The notes beneath the pieces were generated by a model. That model was not told the origin of the DNA. It worked only from the letters and a program-made list of their open reading frames with translations, and did not search any database. From Mycolicibacter sinensis (GTDB taxonomy: Bacteria; Actinomycetota; Actinomycetes; Mycobacteriales; Mycobacteriaceae), in NCBI RefSeq assembly GCF_001667375.1, contig NZ_LZIN01000098.1:1-64000 (forward strand): DNA of 64,000 nt, written 5' to 3'. Below are positions 17,143 to 24,517 of the stretch, piece by piece; position 1 is the stretch's first letter, and each line of letters opens with the position of its first letter. The position numbers and the translations under genes are program-made.

Positions 17143-17170
17143 CGCACGGCCTCCAGGTGCGTCACCGGAC
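17134..17170. terminator. Perfect 14-bp hairpin between convergent metallohydrolase gene and mymT
   Basis: Left arm GTCCGGTGACGCAC (17134-17147), a 9-base loop, and right arm GTGCGTCACCGGAC (17157-17170) pair without mismatch. It lies between two convergent genes, and the left arm contains the stop codon of the metallohydrolase gene. No U tract follows, as is common for mycobacterial terminators. It would work for both strands. Confidence 0.7.
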
Positions 17171-17179
17171 CGCGAGTCC

Positions 17180-17329
17180 TCAACTGCTGACGGGGACCAG
17201 TTCGTCACCGCAGGTGCAGCGGTAGGCCGCGCCGGCGCCCTCGCAGTGGCATGCGGATTCGATACGGACCCGGCAGCCGCAGCCCTCGTGGCCACAGGTC
17301 AGCACGGTTCCTGCTTCGTAGTTCGCCAT
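17180..17329 (-). CDS. mymT: MymT, copper metallothionein
   Basis: A 49-residue cysteine-rich protein nearly identical in layout to M. tuberculosis MymT (Rv0186A). It has seven cysteines at 12, 17, 19, 27, 29, 38 and 40 in the pattern LTC, GCGC, CHC, CTC. MymT binds several Cu(I) ions and protects against copper toxicity. Start ATG 17329 is preceded by GAAGGAGAG, a strong ribosome-binding site about 40 bases downstream of the predicted transcription start. A palindromic RicR operator sits just upstream, so induction by copper is expected. It is too short to be found reliably by automatic gene calling. Confidence 0.93.
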   Translation of the reverse strand: MANYEAGTVLTCGHEGCGCRVRIESACHCEGAGAAYRCTCGDELVPVSS

Positions 17330-17375
17330 GTGTCTCTCCTTCGGTGATGAGAGCCGGCGAGGTGCCGGCCCGCTG

Positions 17376-17396
17376 ACTATATACCCCATAGGGGTA
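17376..17396 (-). promoter_or_regulatory. mymT promoter with RicR operator
   Basis: TACCCCATAGGGGTA at 17382-17396 fits the RicR palindrome TACCC-N5-GGGTA. It directly abuts a TATAGT -10 element on the minus strand (17381-17376), so bound RicR would block RNA polymerase and copper would release it. The predicted transcript starts near 17369. A further half site (TGGGGTA) lies immediately next to it at 17396-17402. Confidence 0.85.
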
Positions 17397-17444
17397 TGGG
17401 GTAAAGATCGTTGCACCGGAAATCCTGATGGGAGGCTAGCCTCG

Positions 17445-18107
17445 GTGGACGTGACTGAAACCCCATCGCCCCGCGACGTCGACACCCTGCTGGACCGCAT
17501 CTTGGCCGGTGACGACCCGGAGTTGCAGGCCGCGCTGGCCGCCAGCGATGCGGCCGGACTCCCGCCGATCGCAGTCTCGGCGCAGCAGGGCAAGTTCTTG
17601 AATCTGCTGGCCACCGCGACGCGCGCCACCCGCATTCTGGAGATCGGGACGCTGGGCGGCTACAGCACGATCTGGTTGGCGCGGGCCGCCGGCCCCGGGG
17701 GTGCCGTGGTGACGCTGGAGTACGAGCCCAAGCACGCCGAGGTGGCCCGGGCCAACCTGGACCGCGCCGGTGTGGGGAAGCGGGTGGAGATCCTGGTCGG
17801 CCCTGCACTGGAGACCCTGCCGACCCTGACCGGCGAGCCGTTCGACCTGGTGTTCATCGACGCCGACAAGGAGAACAATGTCGGCTATCTGAACTGGGCG
17901 GTGCAGCTTGGCCATCCCGGCTCGGTCATCTTGGTGGACAACGTGATTCGCGAAGGCGCGATCCTGAATCCGGATGCGGATCCGACCGCGCGGGGCAGCC
18001 GAGACGTGCTGGAGCTGATGGGCGAGCACCCGGGCCTGCAGGCCGCGGCGATTCAGACGGTCGGCGCCAAAAGCTGGGACGGCTTCGCTATCGCGGTGGT
18101 GCAGTAG
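17445..18107 (+). CDS. SAM-dependent O-methyltransferase (Rv0187 ortholog)
   Basis: A 220-residue class I O-methyltransferase of the caffeoyl-CoA/catechol type. Motif I is ILEIGTLGGYSTIWLA, followed by VVTLEYEPKHAEVA and the metal-binding VFIDADKENN and VDNVIREG. It matches M. tuberculosis Rv0187, whose natural substrate I do not know. Start is GTG 17445, or GTG 17451 two codons on. It is divergent from mymT and may be influenced by the RicR site between them, although that site is placed for the mymT promoter. Confidence 0.9.
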   Translation: MDVTETPSPRDVDTLLDRILAGDDPELQAALAASDAAGLPPIAVSAQQGKFLNLLATATRATRILEIGTLGGYSTIWLARAAGPGGAVVTLEYEPKHAEVARANLDRAGVGKRVEILVGPALETLPTLTGEPFDLVFIDADKENNVGYLNWAVQLGHPGSVILVDNVIREGAILNPDADPTARGSRDVLELMGEHPGLQAAAIQTVGAKSWDGFAIAVVQ

Positions 18108-18236
18108 TCGAGGTATTCGCTGTTCGACCAGGCGGATTCGGCGTTGCTGGCGGATCGCCGGCGAGCGTAACCTTTCATCAGATGGATGGGTGCAGTCGGC
18201 ACCAAAATGCCTGCTGCGTAACAGAAAGGTTGCGAA

Positions 18237-18683
18237 ATGAGTACGGTCCATTCATCAATCGATCGTCACCCGGATCTGTTAGCTCTTCGGGCGACTTATG
18301 ACCGAGCGGCCGAGTCGATGGCGGCGCAATTCACCTTCGGGATGACGCTGTTGACGGCGGTGTATGCGGCCCTGTCACCGTGGATCGTCGGGTTCGACGG
18401 CACGTCCCGGCTGACGTTCAACAACTTCATCGTCGGCGCGGTGGTGGCCTTCCTGGCGTTCGGGCTGGCCTCGGCGCTGGACCGCACCCACGGTATGGCG
18501 TGGACCCTGCCGGTGTTCGGCGTGTGGTTCATCATCTCCCCCTGGGTCCTGCGGGACATGTCACCGACGCCCGGCATGATCTGGTCGAATGTGGTCGCCG
18601 GTGCGGTATTGACCGCCCTGGGGCTGACCGCCGCCTACTTCGGTAGGCGGGCCCGGCACGACGCGACCACGCCCGCGGCGTGA
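18237..18683 (+). CDS. SPW-repeat membrane protein (Rv0188-like)
   Basis: A 148-residue membrane protein with two copies of the SPW repeat: SPWIVGF near residue 48 and SPWVLRD near residue 101, each after a hydrophobic helix, four helices in all. Function is unknown. The M. tuberculosis counterpart is Rv0188. AGAAAGG about 10 bases before ATG 18237 is a good ribosome-binding site. The gene is followed by a strong hairpin. Confidence 0.88.
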   Translation: MSTVHSSIDRHPDLLALRATYDRAAESMAAQFTFGMTLLTAVYAALSPWIVGFDGTSRLTFNNFIVGAVVAFLAFGLASALDRTHGMAWTLPVFGVWFIISPWVLRDMSPTPGMIWSNVVAGAVLTALGLTAAYFGRRARHDATTPAA

Positions 18684-18694
18684 CCTCGGTAAGC

Positions 18695-18726
18695 GGCTGA
18701 CCGGCCGGACCGTCGGCCGGTCAGCC
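18695..18726. terminator. Perfect 13-bp hairpin between SPW gene and truncated hemoglobin gene
   Basis: GGCTGACCGGCCG (18695-18707), six-base loop, CGGCCGGTCAGCC (18714-18726), no mismatch. It lies between convergent genes, and the right arm includes the stop codon of the hemoglobin gene. A bidirectional intrinsic terminator without a U tract is the simplest reading. Confidence 0.7.
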
Positions 18727-19098
18727 CAGTGCGGCGCTGTGCTGGTCGGCCACGATGTCATCGGACAGCGGCGCGATAGCGGCGATGATCTCCGCCGTGG
18801 TCGTCTCGGGTACACCGCACGCGGTCAGCGCAGCGGTGAGATGACCGACGGCCAGGTCGAACTGCAACCGACCGATGTTGCGGCCACGATGTGCCGCGGC
18901 CATCGACAGCCCCCGGTACGGCCCCGGGCCGCCGAGCGCTGCCGAGAAGAACGCGACCTGCTTGCGTTTGAGGGCGGTCATGTCGCTGTTGCGGAAGTAG
19001 CCGGCAAGCCGGGCGTCGCCCAGCACGCGCGCGTAGAAGTCCTCGACGACCGCGGTCAGCGCCGCGGCGCCGCCGATCTCGGAGTAGATGCAAGTCAT
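18721..19098 (-). CDS. Group I truncated hemoglobin (GlbN-like)
   Basis: A 125-residue 2-on-2 hemoglobin. Proximal heme ligand His70 (AAHRGRNIG), distal-pocket Tyr22 (B10, EDFYARV) and Gln47 (E11, KRKQVAFF) line up with His81, Tyr33 and Gln58 of M. tuberculosis GlbN, which detoxifies nitric oxide. The short pre-A extension of GlbN is absent here. Start ATG 19098 gives MTCIYSEIGG. This gene is not found at this place in M. tuberculosis, where Rv0188 and ilvD are neighbours, so it is an insertion or a relocated copy. Confidence 0.9.
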   Translation of the reverse strand: MTCIYSEIGGAAALTAVVEDFYARVLGDARLAGYFRNSDMTALKRKQVAFFSAALGGPGPYRGLSMAAAHRGRNIGRLQFDLAVGHLTAALTACGVPETTTAEIIAAIAPLSDDIVADQHSAALG

Positions 19099-19230
19099 CT
19101 GAATGTGTCCTCGGGGGTGTGGCGAACCATGCACCGACCAGCACACCGTCAGGGCGTTTCGCCGCCGTTAAAGCGCAGTCACGATCGTCGAAAGAACATT
19201 CACGCCGGTGGCATCCCCGCCGGCGACGGG

Positions 19231-20946
19231 CTACCCGCAGACCGCGCCGATGGCCGCCGAACCCACCAGCTTGCGGTACTTGGCCAGCACGCCGGTGGTG
19301 TAGCGCGGCGGGGGAGGGGTGAAACCGTCGGCGCGGGCGGCGAATTCGGCCGGGTCGGCCACCACGTCCAGCGTCGCGTTGGCCACGTCGAGGCGGATCG
19401 TGTCGCCGTCCCGCAGGAACGCCACGGGCCCGCCGTCCACCGCCTCGGGCGCGATGTGGCCGACGCACAGCCCGGTGGTGCCGCCGGAGAACCGGCCGTC
19501 GGTCAGCAACAGCACGTCTCTGCCGAGACCGGCACCCTTGATCGCGCCGGTGATGGCCAGCATCTCGCGCATCCCGGGACCGCCCTTGGGGCCCTCGTAG
19601 CGGATCACCACCGCATCTCCGGCGCTGATCGTGCCGTCTTCGAGCGCATCCAGTGCGGCCCGCTCGCCGTCGAAAACCCGTGCGGTGCCCTCGAACACGT
19701 CGGTGTCGAAGCCGGCCGACTTGACCACGGCCCCCTCCGGGGCCAGCGAGCCGCGCAGGATGGTGATGCCCCCGGTCGGGTGGATGGGGTTGGTCAGCGC
19801 GTGCAGCACCTTGCCGTCGACGACCGGGGGGTTGAGCTCGGCGATGTTCTCCGCCATCGTCTTTCCGGTGACGGTCAGGCAGTCGCCGTGCAACAAGCCG
19901 GCCTCCAGCAACGTCTTCAACATGACCGGCACCCCGCCGATCTTGTCGATGTCGAACATCACGTGCTGCCCGAACGGTTTCACGTCGGCCAGATGCGGCA
20001 CCTTGGCGCCGACCCGGGAGAAGTCGGCCAGGGTCAGCTCGACCTCGGCCTCGTGCGCGATCGCCAGCAGGTGCAGCACCGCGTTGGTGGATCCGCCGAA
20101 CGCCATCACCACCGCGATCGCGTTCTCGAACGCCTCCTTGGTCAGGATGTCGCGGGCGGTGATACCGCGGCGCAGCAACTCCACCACGGCCGCCCCGCTG
20201 CGCCGGGCGTAGCCGTCGCGGCGGCGATCGGCCGAGGGCGGCGAGGCGCTGCCTGGCAGCGACATACCGAGCGCCTCGGCCGCGCTGGCCATGGTGTTGG
20301 CCGTGTACATGCCGCCGCAGGCGCCCTCGCCGGGACAGATGGACCGCTCGATGATGTCGACGTCCTCGCGTGACATCAGCCCCCGCGAACAGGCCCCGAC
20401 CGCCTCGAAGGCGTCGATGATCGTCACCTCGCGCTCGGTGCCGTCGGAGAGCTGGGCGTAGCCGGGCATGGTCGAGCCCGCGTAGAGGAACACCGCGGCC
20501 AGGTCGAGGCGCGCCGCGGCCATCAGCATCCCGGGCAGCGATTTGTCGCAGCCGGCCAGCAGCACCGAGCCGTCGAGCCGTTCGGCGGACATCACGGTCT
20601 CGACGCTGTCGGCGATCACCTCGCGCGACACCAGCGAGAAGTGCATGCCCTCGTGTCCCATCGAGATGCCGTCGGACACCGAGATGGTGCCGAACTCCAG
20701 CGGGTAGCCGCCGGCTTCGAAAACGCCCTCCTTGGCGGCCTTGGCCAGCCGGTCCAGCGACAGGTTGCAGGGGGTGATCTCGTTCCACGACGACGCCACG
20801 CCGATCTGAGACTTGGCGAAGTCCTCGTCGCCCATGCCCACCGCGCGCAGCATCCCGCGGGCGGCGGTCCGCTCCAGGCCGTCGGTGACGTCGCGGCTGC
20901 GGGGTTTGATGTCGACGGACGAGGTGTCGGTGCTTCCAGAATTCAC
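19231..20946 (-). CDS. ilvD: Dihydroxy-acid dehydratase
   Basis: A 571-residue enzyme that dehydrates 2,3-dihydroxy acids in valine, isoleucine and pantothenate synthesis. Iron-sulfur ligand cysteines appear in NEITPCNLSL, LLAGCDKSLPGM and GEGACGGMYTANTM, with the active-site segment DGRFSGGTTGLCVGHIAPEA near the C-terminus. It is essentially colinear with M. tuberculosis IlvD (Rv0189c). It is divergent from the DUF305-ricR operon with 77 bases between starts, and a RicR box lies in that gap. The enzyme's iron-sulfur cluster is a known type of copper target, so shared control is possible but not shown. Confidence 0.96.
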   Translation of the reverse strand: MNSGSTDTSSVDIKPRSRDVTDGLERTAARGMLRAVGMGDEDFAKSQIGVASSWNEITPCNLSLDRLAKAAKEGVFEAGGYPLEFGTISVSDGISMGHEGMHFSLVSREVIADSVETVMSAERLDGSVLLAGCDKSLPGMLMAAARLDLAAVFLYAGSTMPGYAQLSDGTEREVTIIDAFEAVGACSRGLMSREDVDIIERSICPGEGACGGMYTANTMASAAEALGMSLPGSASPPSADRRRDGYARRSGAAVVELLRRGITARDILTKEAFENAIAVVMAFGGSTNAVLHLLAIAHEAEVELTLADFSRVGAKVPHLADVKPFGQHVMFDIDKIGGVPVMLKTLLEAGLLHGDCLTVTGKTMAENIAELNPPVVDGKVLHALTNPIHPTGGITILRGSLAPEGAVVKSAGFDTDVFEGTARVFDGERAALDALEDGTISAGDAVVIRYEGPKGGPGMREMLAITGAIKGAGLGRDVLLLTDGRFSGGTTGLCVGHIAPEAVDGGPVAFLRDGDTIRLDVANATLDVVADPAEFAARADGFTPPPPRYTTGVLAKYRKLVGSAAIGAVCG

Positions 20947-20991
20947 CCGCTAAGTATGCCGGTAGGGGGTGGGCGGACCAAACGAATAAAA

Positions 20992-21017
20992 TACCCCGCG
21001 GGGGTATGCGCTAAAGT
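20992..21017 (+). promoter_or_regulatory. RicR operator and promoter of the DUF305-ricR operon
   Basis: TACCCCGCGGGGGTA at 20992-21006 is a perfect match to TACCC-N5-GGGTA. A TAAAGT hexamer at 21012-21017 would place the transcription start at about 21024, the ATG of the DUF305 gene, so the message may be leaderless. The position predicts copper-released autorepression of ricR. Confidence 0.85.
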
Positions 21018-21023
21018 GTGCGC

Positions 21024-21596
21024 ATGAGATCCGCCGTCGCCGTCGTCGTGGCACTCGCCGTCAGCATCGCGGCCGGCGCCTGTCACCGCCCGCCGGAAAC
21101 CCCGCCGGAGGCCGCTGTCTCGAGCAGTTCGGCGGCGGCCAACACCGGCAGCCCTGTCGACATCGCGTTCCTGGAGAACATGGTCGTACATCACCAGCAG
21201 GCCCTGGAGCTCACGGCGCTAGTCGGCGGGCGCAGCACCGATCCGGCGCTGTTGGCGCTTGCCAACCAGATCACCGCGCAGCAGCAAACCGAACTGCAGG
21301 GCTGCCAGGCGCAACTGCTGCAGTGGGAGGCGCCGTCTGGCGGGCACCACGCGGCCGCGGACATCCCCGGAATGGTGGATCGGGCCACCCTGGACCGACT
21401 GCGAGGCCTGCGCGGCCCTGCTTTCGACAAGCTCTGGCTGCAATCGATGATCGAACACCATCGTGGCGCGATCACCATGGCGCACAACGAGATCCAAGAC
21501 GGCCAGAGCCCGGAGGCGATCAGCATCGCGCAGTCCCTGGCGGCACGGCAGCAGATTGAGATAGACCAGATGAACCAACAGTTGGGGGCGCTATGA
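21024..21596 (+). CDS. DUF305 putative lipoprotein, copper-linked
   Basis: A 190-residue exported DUF305 protein. The signal region ends in AAGAC (cysteine near residue 20), a plausible lipobox. The two DUF305 histidine motifs are present: NMVVHHQQALEL and SMIEHHRGAITMAHNE, with a third HH (GGHHAAAD). DUF305 proteins are ferritin-like four-helix proteins often linked to copper. Start ATG 21024 or GTG 21018. It lies directly behind a RicR box and its stop overlaps ricR (ATGA), so it is the first gene of the copper-regulator operon. M. tuberculosis has, to my memory, no such gene before Rv0190. Confidence 0.88.
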   Translation: MRSAVAVVVALAVSIAAGACHRPPETPPEAAVSSSSAAANTGSPVDIAFLENMVVHHQQALELTALVGGRSTDPALLALANQITAQQQTELQGCQAQLLQWEAPSGGHHAAADIPGMVDRATLDRLRGLRGPAFDKLWLQSMIEHHRGAITMAHNEIQDGQSPEAISIAQSLAARQQIEIDQMNQQLGAL

Positions 21597-21886
21597 GCAC
21601 CGATGCACCCGGGTACTCCCCGCGGAAGGACAACTACGCCAAGCGGATGCGCCGCATCGAAGGCCAGGTGCGCGGCATCGCCAAGATGATCGACGAGGAC
21701 AAGTACTGCATCGACGTCCTGACCCAGATCAGCGCGGTCAACAGCGCGCTGCGCTCGGTGGCGCTGAACCTGCTCGACGAGCATCTGGCGCACTGCGTTC
21801 GCGGTGCCGTCGCGTCCGGCGGCGAGGAGGCCGACGCCAAACTCACCGAGGCCACCGCCGCTATTGCGCGGTTGGTTCGTTCCTGA
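21593..21886 (+). CDS. ricR: RicR, CsoR-family copper-sensing repressor
   Basis: A 97-residue all-helical CsoR-family repressor. The Cu(I) ligands are C39, H64 and C68 (DKYCIDVL, DEHLAHC), the standard Cys-His-Cys triad. Basic RRIEGQVRGI provides the DNA-binding surface. The position beside ilvD and the match to Rv0190 identify it as RicR, which represses mymT and other copper-protection genes until Cu(I) binds. Two matching operators are in this window, one upstream of its own operon and one upstream of mymT. Confidence 0.94.
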   Translation: MSTDAPGYSPRKDNYAKRMRRIEGQVRGIAKMIDEDKYCIDVLTQISAVNSALRSVALNLLDEHLAHCVRGAVASGGEEADAKLTEATAAIARLVRS

Positions 21887-21964
21887 CCCCCGCGCCGTTA
21901 CCATGTGACCCAGCAGTTACCGGGAGCGCCATGCGCCAACACCACTCGACGCTGCCCCCACACC

Positions 21965-23176
21965 ATGACTGTCGACACCGCAAAAGCCCGCAGCGGGCCG
22001 TGGACGCCCCGGACCACGGCCCAGTTGGCCATCCTGGCCGCCGCTGCGTTCATCTATGCCACCGCTGAGATCCTGCCGGTCGGGGCGCTGCCCGCGATCT
22101 CGGAGGGCCTGGGCGTCAGTGAAGCGCTGGTCGGCACCCTGCTGGCCTGGTATGCGGTGGTGGCAGCGGCGACGACGATTCCCCTGGTGCGCTGGACCGC
22201 GCACTGGCCGCGCCGCCGGGTGCTGCTGCTTACCCTGTTCTGTCTGACCGCTTCGCAGGTGATCTCGGCGATGGCGCCGAACTTCACCGTGCTGGCCGGC
22301 GGGCGGGCGCTGTGCGCCGTCACCCACGGCCTGATGTGGTCGGTGCTGGCGCCGATCGCCACTCGGTTGGTGCCGCCCAGTCACTCCGGGCGGGCGACCA
22401 CGGCGATCTACGTGGGCACCAGCTTGGCACTGGTGGTCGGTATCCCGCTGACCTCGGCCATGAGCCTGCTGTGGGGCTGGCGGCTGGCGGTGGTGGTGAT
22501 CACCGTGGCGGCGGCGGCCATCACCGTGGCGGCGCGGTTCGCGCTGCCCGCGCTGGTGCTCAGCACCGACCAGCTGGCGTTGGTCGGCCACCACCATTAC
22601 CGCAATGGCCGGTTGTTGGGCGTGAGCGCGGTGATGCTGATCGCGGTCATGGGCCACTTCATCTCCTACACCTTCATCGTGGTGATCATCGGCGACGTGG
22701 TCGGCGTCCCGGGGGCCCGACTGGCCTGGCTGTTGGCGGCGTTCGGGGCGGCGGGGCTGATCGCGATGCCGATGTTGGCCCGCCCACTGGATCACCGGCC
22801 CAAGGCGATCACCGGGGGCTGCATGGCTGCGATGTCGGCGGCTTTCGTCGTCTTGGCGTCGCTGTCGATCGGCGGGCACCACACGACCGGCACGACACTT
22901 GCGGGAGCGGCGGCGATCGTGCTCTGGGGTGCCATGGCGATGGCGGTGTCGCCGATGTTGCAGTCCGCGGCGATGCGCACTGCGCCCGACGATCCCGATG
23001 GTGCGTCGGGTCTGTACGTGACGGCGTTTCAGGTCGGCATCACCGGGGGATCGCTGGCCGGCGGCCTGCTGTTCGAGCGGGCCGGAACGTCGGCGATGCT
23101 CAGCGCATCGGCACTGCTGGTGGGCCTCGCGGCGGTGGGGATCGCGGTCAGCAAGCGGTTGTTCGTCGTTCCCTGA
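21965..23176 (+). CDS. MFS transporter (Rv0191-like drug/sugar exporter family)
   Basis: A 403-residue major facilitator with twelve predicted membrane helices. The N-terminal half carries AEILPVGALPAISEGLGVSE, typical of the AraJ/SotB/chloramphenicol-exporter branch, and RRRVLLLTLF in the loop between helices 2 and 3. It corresponds to Rv0191, annotated as an integral membrane efflux protein. Start ATG 21965 is preferred over an upstream frame because of the MTVDTA N-terminus just before the first helix. It lies 78 bases after ricR on the same strand. Copper control through ricR readthrough is possible. Confidence 0.88.
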   Translation: MTVDTAKARSGPWTPRTTAQLAILAAAAFIYATAEILPVGALPAISEGLGVSEALVGTLLAWYAVVAAATTIPLVRWTAHWPRRRVLLLTLFCLTASQVISAMAPNFTVLAGGRALCAVTHGLMWSVLAPIATRLVPPSHSGRATTAIYVGTSLALVVGIPLTSAMSLLWGWRLAVVVITVAAAAITVAARFALPALVLSTDQLALVGHHHYRNGRLLGVSAVMLIAVMGHFISYTFIVVIIGDVVGVPGARLAWLLAAFGAAGLIAMPMLARPLDHRPKAITGGCMAAMSAAFVVLASLSIGGHHTTGTTLAGAAAIVLWGAMAMAVSPMLQSAAMRTAPDDPDGASGLYVTAFQVGITGGSLAGGLLFERAGTSAMLSASALLVGLAAVGIAVSKRLFVVP

Positions 23177-23338
23177 CGTAACAGGGGCGGTTACCTTCGC
23201 CACTGCGTCGCCGCTAGAAACCGCAGGTCAGTGGGATCTCCGACCCGGTTTCGGAACGTTTTCGGCTCGCTGTACGAGTTAGCTGGCGGTCGCCTTGTGC
23301 CACACTTGAAGCCAAGATTGTCCACCGGAGGTAGACGC

Positions 23339-24475
23339 ATGTCGGGATGGAAGCTCGCGGGCATCGGGGCTTGGCTGTCCACCGCGGGAATGGCCGCGGT
23401 GCTCACGCTGGGCTGCGGGGTGGCGCTGGCCGACCCGCCGCAGCAGCCCGGGGAGCCCGCGCCGGTGAACGCCGGCCCGGTCGACCCGTTCGCGCCGCCT
23501 CCGGCGGAGTTGCCGCCGCCGGACCCCTTCGCGCCGCCTCCGGACCCGTTCGCGCCGCCTCCGCCGCCGGCGGACCCGATGGCGTTCCCGCCGCCGGCGG
23601 AGCCCGCTCCGGCGGCCGCGGGCGAGCCGGTGCCGGGTGAGCCGGTGCCGGGCGAGCCGCTGCCGGGCCAGCCGCTGCCGGGCGAGCCGGGTGCGGCACA
23701 GCCGGGTGCGGTACCGGTCGCTGCCGGGCCGGTGGCCGGGCAGAACCCGGAGCCGTTCACCGGCACCCCGCCGTTCCTGCCGCCGTCGTTCAACCCGCTG
23801 GACGGCTCGCTGGTGGGTGTGGCCAAGCCGATCATCATCAACTTCCAGCGGCCGATCGCCGACAAGGCCATGGCCGAGCAGGCGATCCACATCTCCTCGA
23901 ACCCGCCGGTGCCCGGCAAGTTCTACTGGATGACGCCCAGCCAGGTGCGGTGGCGGCCGTTCAACTTCTGGCCCGCCCGCACCACCGTCACCGTCGACGC
24001 GGCCGGCACCAAGTCGAGCTTCCGCACCGGGGACTCGCTGGTGGCCACCGCCGACGACAAGACCCACCAGATGACGATCACCCGGAACGGCAAGCTGGAG
24101 AAGACCTTCCCGATGTCGATGGGTATGTCGACCGGCGGCCACGAGACCCCCAACGGCACCTACTACGTGTTGGAGAAGATGCCCACCCTGGTGATGGACT
24201 CGTCGACCTACGGGGTGCCGATCAACTCCACCTACGGCTACAAGGTGACCGTGCAGGATGCGGTCCGCATCGACAACAGCGGCGGCTTCGTGCACAGCGC
24301 CCCGTGGTCGGTCAACGACCAGGGCAAGCGCAACGTCAGCCACGGCTGCATCAACTTGAGCCCGGCCAACGCCAAGTGGTTCTACGACAACTTCGGCAGC
24401 GGTGACCCGGTCGTGGTGAAGAACTCCGTCGGCACCTACACCAAGAACGACGGCGCCCAAGACTGGCAGATGTAG
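23339..24475 (+). CDS. L,D-transpeptidase (LdtMt4 / Rv0192-like) with proline-rich linker
   Basis: A 378-residue exported peptidoglycan cross-linking enzyme. It has a signal peptide (cleavage near ALA, residue 31), a low-complexity linker with repeated DPFAPPP (about 48-83) and PGEPVPGEP-type repeats (about 95-117), an immunoglobulin-like domain (about 150-230) and the YkuD catalytic domain (about 235-365). Catalytic Cys337 lies in SHGCIN, with His319 and His335 nearby. L,D-transpeptidases make 3-3 peptidoglycan links and resist most penicillins. GGAGGT ten bases before ATG 23339 supports the start. Confidence 0.93.
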   Translation: MSGWKLAGIGAWLSTAGMAAVLTLGCGVALADPPQQPGEPAPVNAGPVDPFAPPPAELPPPDPFAPPPDPFAPPPPPADPMAFPPPAEPAPAAAGEPVPGEPVPGEPLPGQPLPGEPGAAQPGAVPVAAGPVAGQNPEPFTGTPPFLPPSFNPLDGSLVGVAKPIIINFQRPIADKAMAEQAIHISSNPPVPGKFYWMTPSQVRWRPFNFWPARTTVTVDAAGTKSSFRTGDSLVATADDKTHQMTITRNGKLEKTFPMSMGMSTGGHETPNGTYYVLEKMPTLVMDSSTYGVPINSTYGYKVTVQDAVRIDNSGGFVHSAPWSVNDQGKRNVSHGCINLSPANAKWFYDNFGSGDPVVVKNSVGTYTKNDGAQDWQM

Positions 24476-24517
24476 TGCCGCGATCCCCGCTCGCGCACTA
24501 AAGCGCAATAAAACAGG

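Noticed and set aside
23484..23700. Proline-rich repeats in the L,D-transpeptidase gene as a possible error or insertion
   Set aside because: Such linkers between signal peptide and catalytic domain are normal in mycobacterial envelope proteins, and the frame stays intact.
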